Below, one piece after another: positions 1 through 8,499 of a stretch of 64,000 nt of DNA. Source of the DNA: Teichococcus deserti. GTDB lineage: Bacteria; Pseudomonadota; Alphaproteobacteria; Acetobacterales; Acetobacteraceae. The DNA is taken from positions 1 through 64,000 of the forward strand of contig NZ_MLCO01000077.1 of NCBI RefSeq assembly GCF_001982615.1, in the 5' to 3' direction. The notes beneath the pieces are model-generated. The model was not told the DNA's origin. It searched no databases and was given only the letters and a program-made list of their open reading frames with translations. The position numbers and the translations under genes were made by a program. Within the stretch, counting starts at the first letter, position 1. Every line of letters starts with the position of its first letter.

Positions 1-3000
1 GGTCTCGCTGCCCTGCAGGGCGGCGGGCAGGCGCTCGGCGGCCAGCGCCAGCCAGGCCAGCTCATGGGCCAGGGTCGGGCTTTCGGCCAGGACGGCGCGC
101 CAGATGTCGCCGGCCTCCGGCAGCTCGGCCTCGGCATCCAGCTTCCAGCCGCCGCCCGCAGGCTCGGCCAGGCCGTCCTCGGCCAGCGCGCGCAGCATGG
201 CCTGGGCATAGGGCGTCAGGCCCATGGCCGGCAGGCGGCCGCCCTCGCCGGCGATCCCGGCCAGGGCCGTGTGCAGGCTGGAGACGACATGGCCTTCCAG
301 CAGCAGCGCGGTCTCGGACAGGTCCTGGGCCTGGTCCTCGGCCAGCGCGGCGGTGGCGGCGGCGTCGAGGTCGATGGTCGGCGCGCGGCCGGGCTGCGGG
401 CCAACCGCCTGGTCGACCAGACGGAACACGGCCTCTTCCGGCGTCAGGCGCGGCGCCAGGCGGATGCGCTGCATCCAGCCATCCTCGAGGCGGGCGACCA
501 CCTGGCCGCCGCCGTCGCGCAGCACCAGGGTGTAGTGGCCGGAGCGCTCGCCGCGATGCAGCATCTGCAGGTCGGCGGTGACCGGCACCGGGGCGCCGCG
601 CTTCAGCACGACGCGGCCGAAGCGGACCGGGACGACGGCGCGGCCGTCCTGGCTTTCGCCCGGGGCCAGCAGCTCGACCATGCCCTGCAGCGCGCCGTCG
701 AAGCGCACCGGGTGCAGCAGCCAGCCGGCATCGTCGGCGGGGGCGGCCCCGGGCAGGACGAGCCTGACCTCGGCGCGGCGGCCGGCCTGGCCGACGCTGA
801 CGCTGTCGACCACGGCGAAGGCCGGGCCGTAGTCGAGGTGGTAGCGCCGCGCCTGGGCGCGGGTCTGCTCGCCCGGGATCAGATGCGGGCTGACCGGGGC
901 CGGCACGGCATCGCCCGGCAGGGCGGCCAGCGTCGAGGGCGCCACCTGGCCGCGGGCATGCAGCGTCCAGCCCTCGCCGGACAGGCGCGGGCGGCTTTCC
1001 AGGCGGAACAGGCCGGATTCAGGGTCCAGCTGGCTGCGGAGCTCGCGCGAGCGGTCGGCCGAGAGCGGCAGGGCGCGCAGGATCTGCATGTCGCGCAGCT
1101 CGAGCGCCGGCGCCTCCGGGAACAGCAGCGCGCCGGCGGCGAAGGCCATCTCCAGCATGGCGGTGGCGGGGAAGACCGGCTCGCCGCCCAGCTTGTGGTC
1201 GGCCAGCCAGGGCTCCAGCGTGGTGTCGAGCAGCCGGCGCCATTCGCCGAGCTCGGCGCCGGCCCGCTGGCCGAGCAGCGGGTGGTCGGTCTGCGGGTCG
1301 GTCAGCCGCGCGGATTCGGCGCTGGGGGTGAACCAGTGGCGCTGCCGCTCGAAGGGGGTGAAGGGCAGGCCGCGGCGGGTGGCGGGGCCCTGCCAGGCCG
1401 GCCCCTGGCGCGGGTCGGCGCCCTGGGCGAAGGCGCGGTCGGCGAGGCCGGCGAAGGGGTCGCCCAGGCCGTCGCGGCGCGACAGGCTGGGCAGCACCGG
1501 GGCCTCGGCCTCGGCGGCGCGCAGGCTTTCGCGCAGATAGGATTGCAGGACCGGATGCGGGCCGATCTCGATGAAGAGGCGGGCGCCGCAATCCACCGCC
1601 GCCTGCACCGCCGCCTGGAAGCGGACCGGGGCGCGCAGGTTCTGCCACCAGTATTCGGCATCCAGCGCGACGCCGGGCAGCTTGCTGCCGGTGACCGAGG
1701 AGAGGAAGGCGCGCGCCTCGGCGCCCGGGGTCAGCGTCTTCAGGTCGGCGGCCAGCGCGTCGCGCACCGGGTCCATCGCCGCCGAATGGAAGGCATAGTC
1801 GAGATCGAGGCGGACGGCGGCCAGGCGCTGCGCCTTGGCGGCCGCGACCAGCGTGTCGATCGCAGCCTCCGGTCCGGCGACGGTGATGGCGTCGGGGGCG
1901 TTGTAGGCGGCGATCTCCGGCCGCCAGCCGGCGGCGTCGGGGGCGCAGGCGGCGAGCAGGGGGGCTGCCGCCTCGGCGCCGCAGCCGATGGCAGCCATGC
2001 GGCCATGGCCCTGGCGGCTGTGCTGGGCGCGGGAGCGGGCGACCACCAGCGTCACCGCCTGCTGCAGCGTCAGGATGCCGGCGGCATGGGCGGCGGCGAC
2101 CTCGCCGACCGAGTGGCCGAGGCAGAGGTCGGGGCGGATGCCCTCGGCGGCCAAGGCGGCGAGGATGCCGAGCTGGACGAGGAAGAGCAGCGGCTGGGCG
2201 CGGTCGGTGCCGGCCAGCTCCTCGGCCGTCACGCCACGCTTCAGCAGGGCGTAACCGGACCAGCCGGTCAGCGGGGTCAGCAGCGCATCGGCCTGGCGCA
2301 CGGCGGCGCGGAAGGCGGCGTTGTGCGCCATGGCTTCCGTCGCCATGCCGGCGAATTGCGCGCCATTGCCGGAGAAGACGAAGGCGACATGGCCGCCGGC
2401 GCCGCGCTTGGCGACGCCCTGGGCCAGGCCTTCGGGGCGCTCGCCGGCCAGCCAGCCGGCCAGGCGATCCGCGAGCGCTTCGGGCGTGTCGCCGCGCAGC
2501 GCCAGGCGGTGGCCATGCAGGTCGCGATGCCGGGCGGCGCCGCGCAGCAGGGCAGGGACCGGGTCGTTGGCGGGCGCCTCCACGGGGGTGGAAAGCTTCT
2601 CATGCCAGCTGGCCGCGAGCTCGCGCAGCGCGGCGGCGGAGCGGGCGGAAAGCAGCAGCGGCGGCGTCGCCTTGGCCGGCTTCGCGGCGGCGGGCTTCAC
2701 GGCCGGGGCGCGGCCCAGCAGCAGCGAGGCATTGGTGCCGCCGAAGCCGAAGCTGTTGACGCCGGCCAGCGACTTTTCCGTCAGCGTCAATTCCTCGGTC
2801 GCGGTGGCGACGCGGAGATTGAGGCCGGCGAAGTCGATGTTCGGGTTCGGCGTGTTGAAATGCAGGTTGGCGGGCAGCTGGCCGCGCTCCAGCACCAGCA
2901 TCGCCTTCAGCAGCCCGGCCATGCCCGAGGCCGGCTCCAGATGGCCGATATTGGTCTTCACCGAGCCGATCGGCAGCGGCGTGCTGCGGCCCTGCGCCAG

Positions 3001-4041
3001 GGCGGTGCCGATCGCCCAGGTCTCGGCCGGGTCGCCGGCCTGGGTGCCGGTGCCATGCGCCTCGAAATAGGCGAGGTCGGCGGTGTCCACGCCCGCCTCG
3101 GCGACGGTGCGGGCCAGCAGCGCGGCCTGGGCCTCGCGATTGGGCAGCGACAACCCGATGGTGCGGCCGGCGGCATTGGTCCCGCAGCCGAGGATCAGCC
3201 CGCGGATGGCATCGCCCGCGGCCAGCGCCGCCGAGAGCGGCTTCAGCACCACGAGGCCGGCGCCCTCGCCGCGGACATAGCCGTCGGCGGCGGCATCGAA
3301 GGCCTGGCAGCGGCCGCGGGCGGAGAGCATGCCGGCGCGGGAGAAGCCGGCGAAGGCGAAGGGCGAGAGCAGCAGCTGCACGCCGCCGACGAGCGCCGCC
3401 TCGACCCGGCCGGCGCGGATCGCAGCGACCGCAGCCTCCAGCGCGACCAGGGAGGAGGAGCAGGCGGTGTCCACCGTCTGTCCCGGACCGCGCAGGTCGA
3501 AGACATTGGTCAGGCGGTTGGACAGGATCGACAGGGTGTTGCCCGTCATGAAGTAGCGGTCGGTGCCGGCGGGGTCGGCCAGCCGCAGCTCGGCATGGTC
3601 GGTCGAGCTGCCGCCGATCCAGACGCCGACCTGGCGCCCGGCGAGCTGCGTCGCAGGCCAGCCGGCATCCTCCAGCGCCTCGGCCGCGACCTCGAGCAGC
3701 AGGCGCTGCTGCGGGTCCATCTCGGCCGCCTCGCGCGGCGAGAGGCCGAAGGCGGGGGCGTCGAAGCCGGTGATGTCGCCCAGATGCGCGGCGGCGAAGC
3801 TGTAGGAGCGGCCGGGCTCGCCCTTGCGCGGATGGTGGAAGGCAGCCTGGGTGAAGCGCTCGGCCGGCAGGGTGGCAACCGCGTCGCCGCCACGCGCCAG
3901 CAGGTCCCAGAAGGCCTCCAGATCGGGCGCGCCGGGCAGGCGGCAGGCGGCGCCGATGATGGCGATCGGTTCCCGGGCCAGGCCTTGATCCTGCTTGTCC
4001 CGGGTCTGCCGGCGGGCGGAGAGCTTTCTAGCTTCGGTCAT
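1..4041 (-). CDS. Type I polyketide synthase, KS-AT-DH part (3' end beyond window)
   Basis: Modular or iterative PKS that condenses malonyl-type extender units on a carrier protein. The frame is open from ATG at 4041 to the left edge (1347 codons, no stop), so this is the N-terminal part. A ketosynthase fills about residues 24-445, with nucleophile Cys194 in DTACSSSL, His329 in EAHGTGT and His367 in NIGH. The acyltransferase has Ser644 in GHSVGE and a YAFHS motif, which in this family points to malonyl-CoA. The dehydratase has His949 (HxxxGxxxxP intact) and Asp1115 in DGALQ. All catalytic residues are present, so the synthase looks active. No loading domain precedes the KS. A glycosyltransferase lies 97 bp upstream on the same strand, suggesting a glycosylated product. 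KR, ACP and release domains, and the product, cannot be seen. Confidence 0.93.
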   Translation of the reverse strand, partial: MTEARKLSARRQTRDKQDQGLAREPIAIIGAACRLPGAPDLEAFWDLLARGGDAVATLPAERFTQAAFHHPRKGEPGRSYSFAAAHLGDITGFDAPAFGLSPREAAEMDPQQRLLLEVAAEALEDAGWPATQLAGRQVGVWIGGSSTDHAELRLADPAGTDRYFMTGNTLSILSNRLTNVFDLRGPGQTVDTACSSSLVALEAAVAAIRAGRVEAALVGGVQLLLSPFAFAGFSRAGMLSARGRCQAFDAAADGYVRGEGAGLVVLKPLSAALAAGDAIRGLILGCGTNAAGRTIGLSLPNREAQAALLARTVAEAGVDTADLAYFEAHGTGTQAGDPAETWAIGTALAQGRSTPLPIGSVKTNIGHLEPASGMAGLLKAMLVLERGQLPANLHFNTPNPNIDFAGLNLRVATATEELTLTEKSLAGVNSFGFGGTNASLLLGRAPAVKPAAAKPAKATPPLLLSARSAAALRELAASWHEKLSTPVEAPANDPVPALLRGAARHRDLHGHRLALRGDTPEALADRLAGWLAGERPEGLAQGVAKRGAGGHVAFVFSGNGAQFAGMATEAMAHNAAFRAAVRQADALLTPLTGWSGYALLKRGVTAEELAGTDRAQPLLFLVQLGILAALAAEGIRPDLCLGHSVGEVAAAHAAGILTLQQAVTLVVARSRAQHSRQGHGRMAAIGCGAEAAAPLLAACAPDAAGWRPEIAAYNAPDAITVAGPEAAIDTLVAAAKAQRLAAVRLDLDYAFHSAAMDPVRDALAADLKTLTPGAEARAFLSSVTGSKLPGVALDAEYWWQNLRAPVRFQAAVQAAVDCGARLFIEIGPHPVLQSYLRESLRAAEAEAPVLPSLSRRDGLGDPFAGLADRAFAQGADPRQGPAWQGPATRRGLPFTPFERQRHWFTPSAESARLTDPQTDHPLLGQRAGAELGEWRRLLDTTLEPWLADHKLGGEPVFPATAMLEMAFAAGALLFPEAPALELRDMQILRALPLSADRSRELRSQLDPESGLFRLESRPRLSGEGWTLHARGQVAPSTLAALPGDAVPAPVSPHLIPGEQTRAQARRYHLDYGPAFAVVDSVSVGQAGRRAEVRLVLPGAAPADDAGWLLHPVRFDGALQGMVELLAPGESQDGRAVVPVRFGRVVLKRGAPVPVTADLQMLHRGERSGHYTLVLRDGGGQVVARLEDGWMQRIRLAPRLTPEEAVFRLVDQAVGPQPGRAPTIDLDAAATAALAEDQAQDLSETALLLEGHVVSSLHTALAGIAGEGGRLPAMGLTPYAQAMLRALAEDGLAEPAGGGWKLDAEAELPEAGDIWRAVLAESPTLAHELAWLALAAERLPAALQGSET

Positions 4042-4138
4042 TCCACATGCTCAGCGCGCCGCCTGGGGGCAGCCTGCGCGAAGGGTTCGAGAGAACGGAC
4101 AGATCGCGCGACGGGCGGCAGGGCCCATCCGCGGTCGG

Positions 4139-5539
4139 TCATGGCACGGCTTCGGCGCCTGCGGCAACAACCCCGCCGGGAACGCCGGCGGCGACCACAC
4201 CCGGCTGGCCGCCCCAGGCGCCATTGGACATGCCGGCCGGAACCGGCGCACGGGCGGCGCGGGCGCGGGCGGCGTGGCCCGAGGGGGCCTGGCGCGGCGT
4301 CGGATCGGTGACCTCGGAGAGCAGCCCGTCGACCAGGCGGAAATGCTCGGCCCAGTCGGGTGCCTTCCAGCCGGCCATGCGCGCCATCTGGGCGGCGCGG
4401 GCCGGGCTGTGCGGATCGGCATAGTCGAGCACCGCGTGGCGCCAAGCGGTGCCATCCAGCGGGTCGAGATAGTCGGGGACGTCGCCGCCGACCTCGCGCA
4501 GCGCGGGGAGGTCGGAGCAGATGGTCGGCACGCCGATCGCCAGCGCCTCGGCCAGCGGCAGGCCGTAGCCCTCGGCAAAGGAGGGGAACAGCAGGGCGGT
4601 GGCGCCCTGCATCACCTCGGCCACCATGCGGTCGGGCAGCTGGCCGACTTCCTGCACCAGGCCGCGCAGCGAGACGCAGCGCTCCAGGATGTCGACGATG
4701 TTCTCGTTCTCCCAGCCGCGCTTGCCGATGACGATCAGCCGGGGCGTCGCGGCGCCATGGGTGCGCGCCAGCTCGCGCCACATGTGCAGCAGCAGCAGGT
4801 GGTTCTTGCGCGGCTCGATGGTGCCGAGGGTGACGAAATAGGGGTCGGAGGGGGGCGTCGGCACGGCGCGCGGCAGGGTGTCGATGCCGAGCGGCGCGAC
4901 GAGGACCGGCGGCGGCGTGACGCGGCCACCCAGATGCGGCGCCAGCGCCTCGGCCGTCGCCGCCGAGTTGACGATGATGCCGTCGGCCAGCGCCGCCGTG
5001 GTGCCGATGCGGCGCAGATGCTTCTCCGCCTGGCCGGGGCGGGCGTATTCCGGATGGGTGACCGGGATCAGGTCATGGATCAGGGGGACGAAGGCGCAGC
5101 CGGCGCGGCGCATCGCCTCGATCGGCCCGGCGCGGTCCAGCGCCTGGTGCGAGACCAGCAGGAAGGCGATGCGGCGGCCCGACTGCAGCAGCCGCGCCAG
5201 CCCGCTGCGGCCGAGCCCCAGCAGCAGCCGCCCGCGCCCGAGCGAGCCCAGCCGCGCCGCGCGGCGGAAGGCCGGGCCATTGGCCTGGCCGCTGCTCCAG
5301 GCCTCGGTCAGGGCGGCGACCAGGTCGGCGACCAGCTTGCGCGGCAGCTGGCCGAAGCCGCCCTGCAGCTCCTGGCCGACGAAGCTGCAGACCTCCTCGG
5401 GCGCGGCGAGCCAGTGGCGGGCATAGGCGAGCTCGACGCGATCGATGCCGGAAGGGGTGCGCTTGCGGCCGCAGCCGAGCAGGCGCGAGACATCCAGGAT
5501 CACGTGCAGGCTGTCGTCTCGGTGCGGGTCAGCAGGCAT
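4139..5539 (-). CDS. GT4-family glycosyltransferase
   Basis: Glycosyltransferase of GT-B fold that transfers a sugar from an activated donor; sugar and acceptor are unknown. The C-terminal half holds the donor-binding domain: GTIEPRKNH, then FAEGYGLPLAEAL, whose EGYGLPLAE is the E-x7-E motif of GT4 enzymes, then PTICSDLPALREVGGD. The frame is open further upstream, but ATG at 5539 (466 aa) is preceded by GAGGA at good spacing and is preferred over an ATG at 5620. The last about 50 residues are Ala/Pro/Gly-rich and outside the family core. It is 97 bp upstream of the polyketide synthase on the same strand and probably cotranscribed with it, so it may glycosylate a polyketide or build a surface glycan. 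Confidence 0.85.
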   Translation of the reverse strand: MPADPHRDDSLHVILDVSRLLGCGRKRTPSGIDRVELAYARHWLAAPEEVCSFVGQELQGGFGQLPRKLVADLVAALTEAWSSGQANGPAFRRAARLGSLGRGRLLLGLGRSGLARLLQSGRRIAFLLVSHQALDRAGPIEAMRRAGCAFVPLIHDLIPVTHPEYARPGQAEKHLRRIGTTAALADGIIVNSAATAEALAPHLGGRVTPPPVLVAPLGIDTLPRAVPTPPSDPYFVTLGTIEPRKNHLLLLHMWRELARTHGAATPRLIVIGKRGWENENIVDILERCVSLRGLVQEVGQLPDRMVAEVMQGATALLFPSFAEGYGLPLAEALAIGVPTICSDLPALREVGGDVPDYLDPLDGTAWRHAVLDYADPHSPARAAQMARMAGWKAPDWAEHFRLVDGLLSEVTDPTPRQAPSGHAARARAARAPVPAGMSNGAWGGQPGVVAAGVPGGVVAAGAEAVP

Positions 5540-5673
5540 CACGGATCCTCGGGATACGGTGGCACCCTGACGGGCAGCCCCCGATGCAATCGAAGTCAGC
5601 AGATCGGTCGTAGGCGGCAATTCGGGTCGGCGTTCGCCAGACTATGCTGCAACTGCGAAGGGAGACTGTCACG

Positions 5674-5702
5674 ATTTTGTGGCGGGATTAACCCTTGGTC
5701 AA
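5674..5702 (-). promoter_or_regulatory. Candidate sigma-70 promoter of the glycosyltransferase-PKS unit
   Basis: On the minus strand TTGACC (5702-5697) is followed after exactly 17 bp by CAAAAT (5679-5674). It sits in a markedly AT-rich stretch (about 5690-5830) of otherwise very GC-rich DNA, about 135 bp upstream of the glycosyltransferase start. Prediction from sequence only. Confidence 0.5.
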
Positions 5703-5716
5703 TCTCATTTATGAGA
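5703..5716. promoter_or_regulatory. Palindrome abutting the -35 box (operator candidate)
   Basis: TCTCAT-TT-ATGAGA is an inverted repeat with 6-bp arms, directly adjacent to the -35 element of the candidate promoter that reads leftward into the glycosyltransferase and PKS genes. Its position suits a repressor or activator site; the binding protein is unknown. Confidence 0.4.
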
Positions 5717-5817
5717 ATGTGCTTGTTTCGACGGGTAATTTTGCTTTGAACTTTTCGTTATGAGCACAAAAATCAAGCGTTTAGGGCTCAGGCTTTAGTG
5801 CAATATTAAATTTACCG

Positions 5818-6828
5818 TCATTCCGCCTGTAACGGTATCCGGTTAGCGGATACGCCACTCGTCAAAATTTCATGCATGGTTTCCGCGCTCTTCAGCCGGA
5901 TGTCGGCATAGGCGGCGGGGGTGTGGAAGGCGCTGTGCGGCGTCACGATCAGCCGCCCGGAAAGCCAGGATTCCCGCGCCCGATAGGCCGCAAGCAACGG
6001 TGGGATCGGACCCGTCGCCGGCGGCTCGATCGGCAGCACGTCGAGTCCCGCCCCGGCCAGGTGGCCGTCCCGCAGGCAGCGCTCCAGCGCATCCAGGTCG
6101 AGAATCGGGCCGCGCGCCGTGTTCACCACCACCGCTCCGGGCCGCAGCCGGCGCAGCGCCGCCTCGTCCACCAGGCCGGTGGTCGCCCGCGTCAGCGGCG
6201 CATGCAGCGACAGCGTGTCGGTGCGCTCCATCAGTGCCTCCAGGCTGCGGCAGCGGGTGATGCCCAGCGCCCGGTCCACCCCGTTCGGCAGATGCGGGTC
6301 GTAGAAGGCAACGTCGAAGCCGAAGGCGCGGGCCCGCAGCGCCACCGCGGTGCCGATCCGCCCCAGCCCGAGAATGCCGAAATTCTGCTCGCCCAGCCGC
6401 TGGATCAGCGGCGTCTCCACCTGGGTCCAGGCCGCCGGGCTGTCGCCGCGCTGCAGGTCGTGGTGCAGGGCGATGCCGCGCCGCAAGGCCAGCGCCAGGG
6501 CCACTGCATGGTCGGCGACCTCGGTGGTGCCGTAGTCGGGGACGTTGCAGACGGCGACGCCGCGTTCCGCCAGCGCCACCCGGTCCAGCCGGTCATAGCC
6601 CACGCCCATCCGCACCACGGCGCGCAGCTTCGGGAAGCGCGGCAGGTCCTCGGCGCGCAGCCAGTTGCGGAAGATGAACAGCCCTTCCGCCTCGGCGCAG
6701 AGCGCATCGGGCAGCGCGGCCAGCCCCGATTCGCCGCCGCCACGCAGCAGCCGGATGCGGCCGGCGAACAGCGCATCCTCCAGCGCGGTGTCGGGGTAGA
6801 GGCCCTCCGGCTCGAGCACGGTCAGCAT
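5818..6828 (-). CDS. D-isomer-specific 2-hydroxyacid dehydrogenase
   Basis: NAD(P)-dependent oxidoreductase interconverting a 2-keto acid and a D-2-hydroxy acid; cytoplasmic. The 336-residue length is normal. The Rossmann motif GLGRIG lies in FGILGLGRIGTAV. The three family catalytic residues are visible: Arg in VVNTARGP, Glu in LPIEPP and His in TPHSAF. The long loop before that His resembles C-terminal-binding-protein-like or hydroxypyruvate/phosphoglycerate-type members, but the substrate cannot be assigned. It is divergent from the SDR gene at 6939, with 110 bp between. The AT-rich region 5690-5820 lies just past its stop and probably serves the next leftward unit. Confidence 0.88.
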   Translation of the reverse strand: MLTVLEPEGLYPDTALEDALFAGRIRLLRGGGESGLAALPDALCAEAEGLFIFRNWLRAEDLPRFPKLRAVVRMGVGYDRLDRVALAERGVAVCNVPDYGTTEVADHAVALALALRRGIALHHDLQRGDSPAAWTQVETPLIQRLGEQNFGILGLGRIGTAVALRARAFGFDVAFYDPHLPNGVDRALGITRCRSLEALMERTDTLSLHAPLTRATTGLVDEAALRRLRPGAVVVNTARGPILDLDALERCLRDGHLAGAGLDVLPIEPPATGPIPPLLAAYRARESWLSGRLIVTPHSAFHTPAAYADIRLKSAETMHEILTSGVSANRIPLQAE

Positions 6829-6938
6829 GCAAGAAATTTCCCCCGGATTTTCGTTGCGCGCAGGATGCGATCGCGGGGTTGGGGGCGCAAGCCACCCCGC
6901 CTAAGCTTTGCGTCATCGCAGCGACGAAGGCAGAGCCC

Positions 6939-7688
6939 ATGGCGGACCGCAGCATCCTGATCACCGGCGCATCCAGCGGCATCGGCGCCGCCACCGCCCG
7001 CGCCATGGCCGCCCCCGGCGCGCGGCTGGCCCTGCATGCCCGCAACAACCGCGAGGGTGCCGAGCGAGTCGCGGCCAGCGTCCGCGAACTGGGCGCCGAG
7101 GCCGTGGTGCTGATGGCCGACCTGGTCGAGCCCGAGGCCGCCGGCCGCCTGGTGGCCGAAGCCGCCGACAAGCTGGGCGGCCTGGACGTCCTGGTCTCCA
7201 ATGCCGGCTTCGCCGACCGGACCCCGGTGGCGCAGCTGACCGACGAGGCCTTCGCCCGCAGCCAGGACACCATCCTCTGGGCGCTGCTGCGCCTGGCCCG
7301 TGCCGCCGGCCCGATCCTGGCCCAGGGCAACGCGCCCCGCCTGGTCGCCGTCTCCTCCTTCGTCGCGCACAACTTCCGCACCGACAGCACCGTCTTCCCG
7401 GCCTCGGCCGCGGCGAAGGGCGGGCTGGAGGCGCTGGTGAAGGCCCTGGCCCTGGAATGGGCGCCGGTCGTGACGGTGAACGCGGTGGCCCCCGGCTACA
7501 CCCAGAAGGACGCCGGCGCCCATGCCGCGCTGGACGCCAAGGGCTGGGAAGCCGTGCTGACCCGCATCCCGATGCGCCGCCTGGGCCTGCCCGCCGAAGT
7601 CGCCGAGGCGATCGCGTTCCTGGGCTCGGTGAAGGCGGGGTACATCACGGGGCAGGTGCTCCACGTCGATGGGGGCGTGGTCGTCTGA
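6939..7688 (+). CDS. Short-chain dehydrogenase/reductase lacking the catalytic Tyr
   Basis: SDR-fold protein of 249 residues. The dinucleotide motif TGASSGIG is at residues 9-16, SNAGF follows at the NAG position, and the C-terminal YITGQVLHVDGG is typical. In the active site, YxxxK is replaced: the segment reads FPASAAAKGG, so Ser156 occupies the Tyr position while Lys160 is kept. The usual Asn of helix 4 is also not evident (DTILWALL). The Ser of VSSF remains. It may be a non-classical enzyme or have lost activity. ATG 6939 fits the fold start. The TGA stop is the first three bases of a conserved TGAAGAGAAGG that opens a repeat element. Confidence 0.82.
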   Translation: MADRSILITGASSGIGAATARAMAAPGARLALHARNNREGAERVAASVRELGAEAVVLMADLVEPEAAGRLVAEAADKLGGLDVLVSNAGFADRTPVAQLTDEAFARSQDTILWALLRLARAAGPILAQGNAPRLVAVSSFVAHNFRTDSTVFPASAAAKGGLEALVKALALEWAPVVTVNAVAPGYTQKDAGAHAALDAKGWEAVLTRIPMRRLGLPAEVAEAIAFLGSVKAGYITGQVLHVDGGVVV

Positions 7689-7725
7689 AGAGAAGGCCGG
7701 CTTGAAGAGAAGGCAGGGGGCAAGG

Positions 7726-7747
7726 CCAGGGGAATGAATTCCCCTGG
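7726..7747 (+). repeat. Family-1 hairpin (sense), probable terminator of the SDR gene
   Basis: Arms CCAGGGGAA and TTCCCCTGG (9 bp) enclose loop TGAA. The tail ACCCCTTCTTCTTTCTGG follows on the plus strand, giving the shape of an intrinsic terminator 38 bp after the SDR stop. Confidence 0.8.
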
Positions 7748-7933
7748 ACCCCTTCTTCTTTCTGGGGTGACTGCCGTGTCCACGTGACGACAGGATGTGG
7801 AACGGCCCGGCGGCAGCGCGACCTGTGAGGGCGCGCCGTTTTCATGGGCCGGCGTCCCGCCGAGATGCCCTGGTGTGGGTTTGGTTGGAGCGCTGGCTCC
7901 CGAACGGCCGATGATCAGAAAGAAGATGGGGGC

Positions 7934-7955
7934 TTGGGGGAATTCATTCCCCCAA
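7934..7955 (-). repeat. Family-1 hairpin (inverted), probable terminator of marR
   Basis: Read on the minus strand, arms TTGGGGGAA and TTCCCCCAA enclose TGAA, followed by GCCCCCATCTTCTTTCTG. It lies 35 bp past the marR stop. Relative to the 7726 copy, both outer stem pairs are changed in a compensated way. Confidence 0.8.
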
Positions 7956-7989
7956 CCTTCAGCCTGCCTTCTCTAAGCCTGTCTTCTCT

Positions 7990-8439
7990 TCAAGACCCCA
8001 ACGCCACCAGATCCGCCCGCAACCGCGCCGCGTTCCCCGGTGGCAGTTCCGCCTCCACCGCCGCGTGCGTCTCGGTCCAGATCGGCATCGCCTCGGTCAG
8101 CAGCATCCGACCTGCGGGGGTCAGGGCCAGGCGGCGGCTGCGCTTGTCGGCCTCCGACACCAGCACCTGCACCAGGCCGCGGCGTTCCAGCGGCTTCAGC
8201 ATCGCGGTCAGCGTCGTGCGGTCCATCGCCAGCAGCCGGGCGACCGGGGCCATCGGCGGCGGCTCGGGGCGGTTCAGCGACATCAGCAGCGAGAACTGCC
8301 CGTTGGTCAGCCCCACCGGCCGCAGCGCGGCGTCGAAGCGGCGGGCGAGCGCGCGGGCGGCGCGCTGGGCATGCAGGCACAGGCAGTGGTCGCGCACCAT
8401 GAGCGTGGTCGCGAAAGGCAGCTCGGCCGGTTCTGACAC
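7990..8439 (-). CDS. MarR-family regulator with N-terminal Cys pair
   Basis: Winged-helix repressor-type regulator of 149 residues from GTG 8439; ATG 8400 (136 aa) is the alternative start. The MarR core is visible: VGLTNGQFSLLMSLN, a recognition region around RLLAMDRTTLTAMLKPLE, and the wing VSEADKRSRRLALT. DHCLCLH near the N-terminus puts Cys19 and Cys21 in helix 1, the region where the OhrR subgroup carries its peroxide-sensing Cys, so redox sensing is plausible but unproven. It is divergent from the DUF899 gene, with an operator-like palindrome inside its own predicted promoter. That promoter would start transcription at or next to the GTG, so the mRNA may be leaderless. Its stop opens a TGAAGAGAAG repeat end. 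Confidence 0.85.
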   Translation of the reverse strand: MSEPAELPFATTLMVRDHCLCLHAQRAARALARRFDAALRPVGLTNGQFSLLMSLNRPEPPPMAPVARLLAMDRTTLTAMLKPLERRGLVQVLVSEADKRSRRLALTPAGRMLLTEAMPIWTETHAAVEAELPPGNAARLRADLVALGS

Positions 8440-8446
8440 AGAGTTT

Positions 8447-8475
8447 ATAATGTTGATATCAACCTTCTCTGTCAA
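8447..8475 (-). promoter_or_regulatory. marR promoter with palindromic operator in the spacer
   Basis: On the minus strand TTGACA (8475-8470) and CATTAT (8452-8447) are 17 bp apart. The perfect palindrome GTTGATATCAAC (8452-8463) fills most of the spacer. On the plus strand TATAAT (8446-8451) borders the same palindrome and may be the -10 of the DUF899 gene, although no good -35 is seen. One MarR dimer here could control both directions. Confidence 0.6.
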
Positions 8476-8499
8476 GGTGGCGGGTAGGGAGGAACGACG

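Larger units (their letters stand above)
7686..7992. repeat. Composite repeat element, copy A, anchored on two stop codons
   Basis: This gap of about 300 bp holds no gene. It starts at the SDR stop (TGAAGAGAAGG, 7686-7696) and ends at the convergent marR stop (TGAAGAGAAG on the minus strand, from 7992 down). Inside are hairpins at 7726-7747 and, inverted, at 7934-7955, both with T-rich tails pointing inward. They flank a core (7769-7918) that begins GACTGCCGTGTCCACGTGA. Copies B and C at 50780 and 62089 share the layout and core. Confidence 0.85.

Noticed and set aside
64-4311. 1415-codon rightward open frame
   Set aside because: It is antisense to the PKS, which has every catalytic motif of KS, AT and DH in frame. 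The rightward translation is low-complexity Gly/Ala/Arg/Gln, typical of high-GC shadows.
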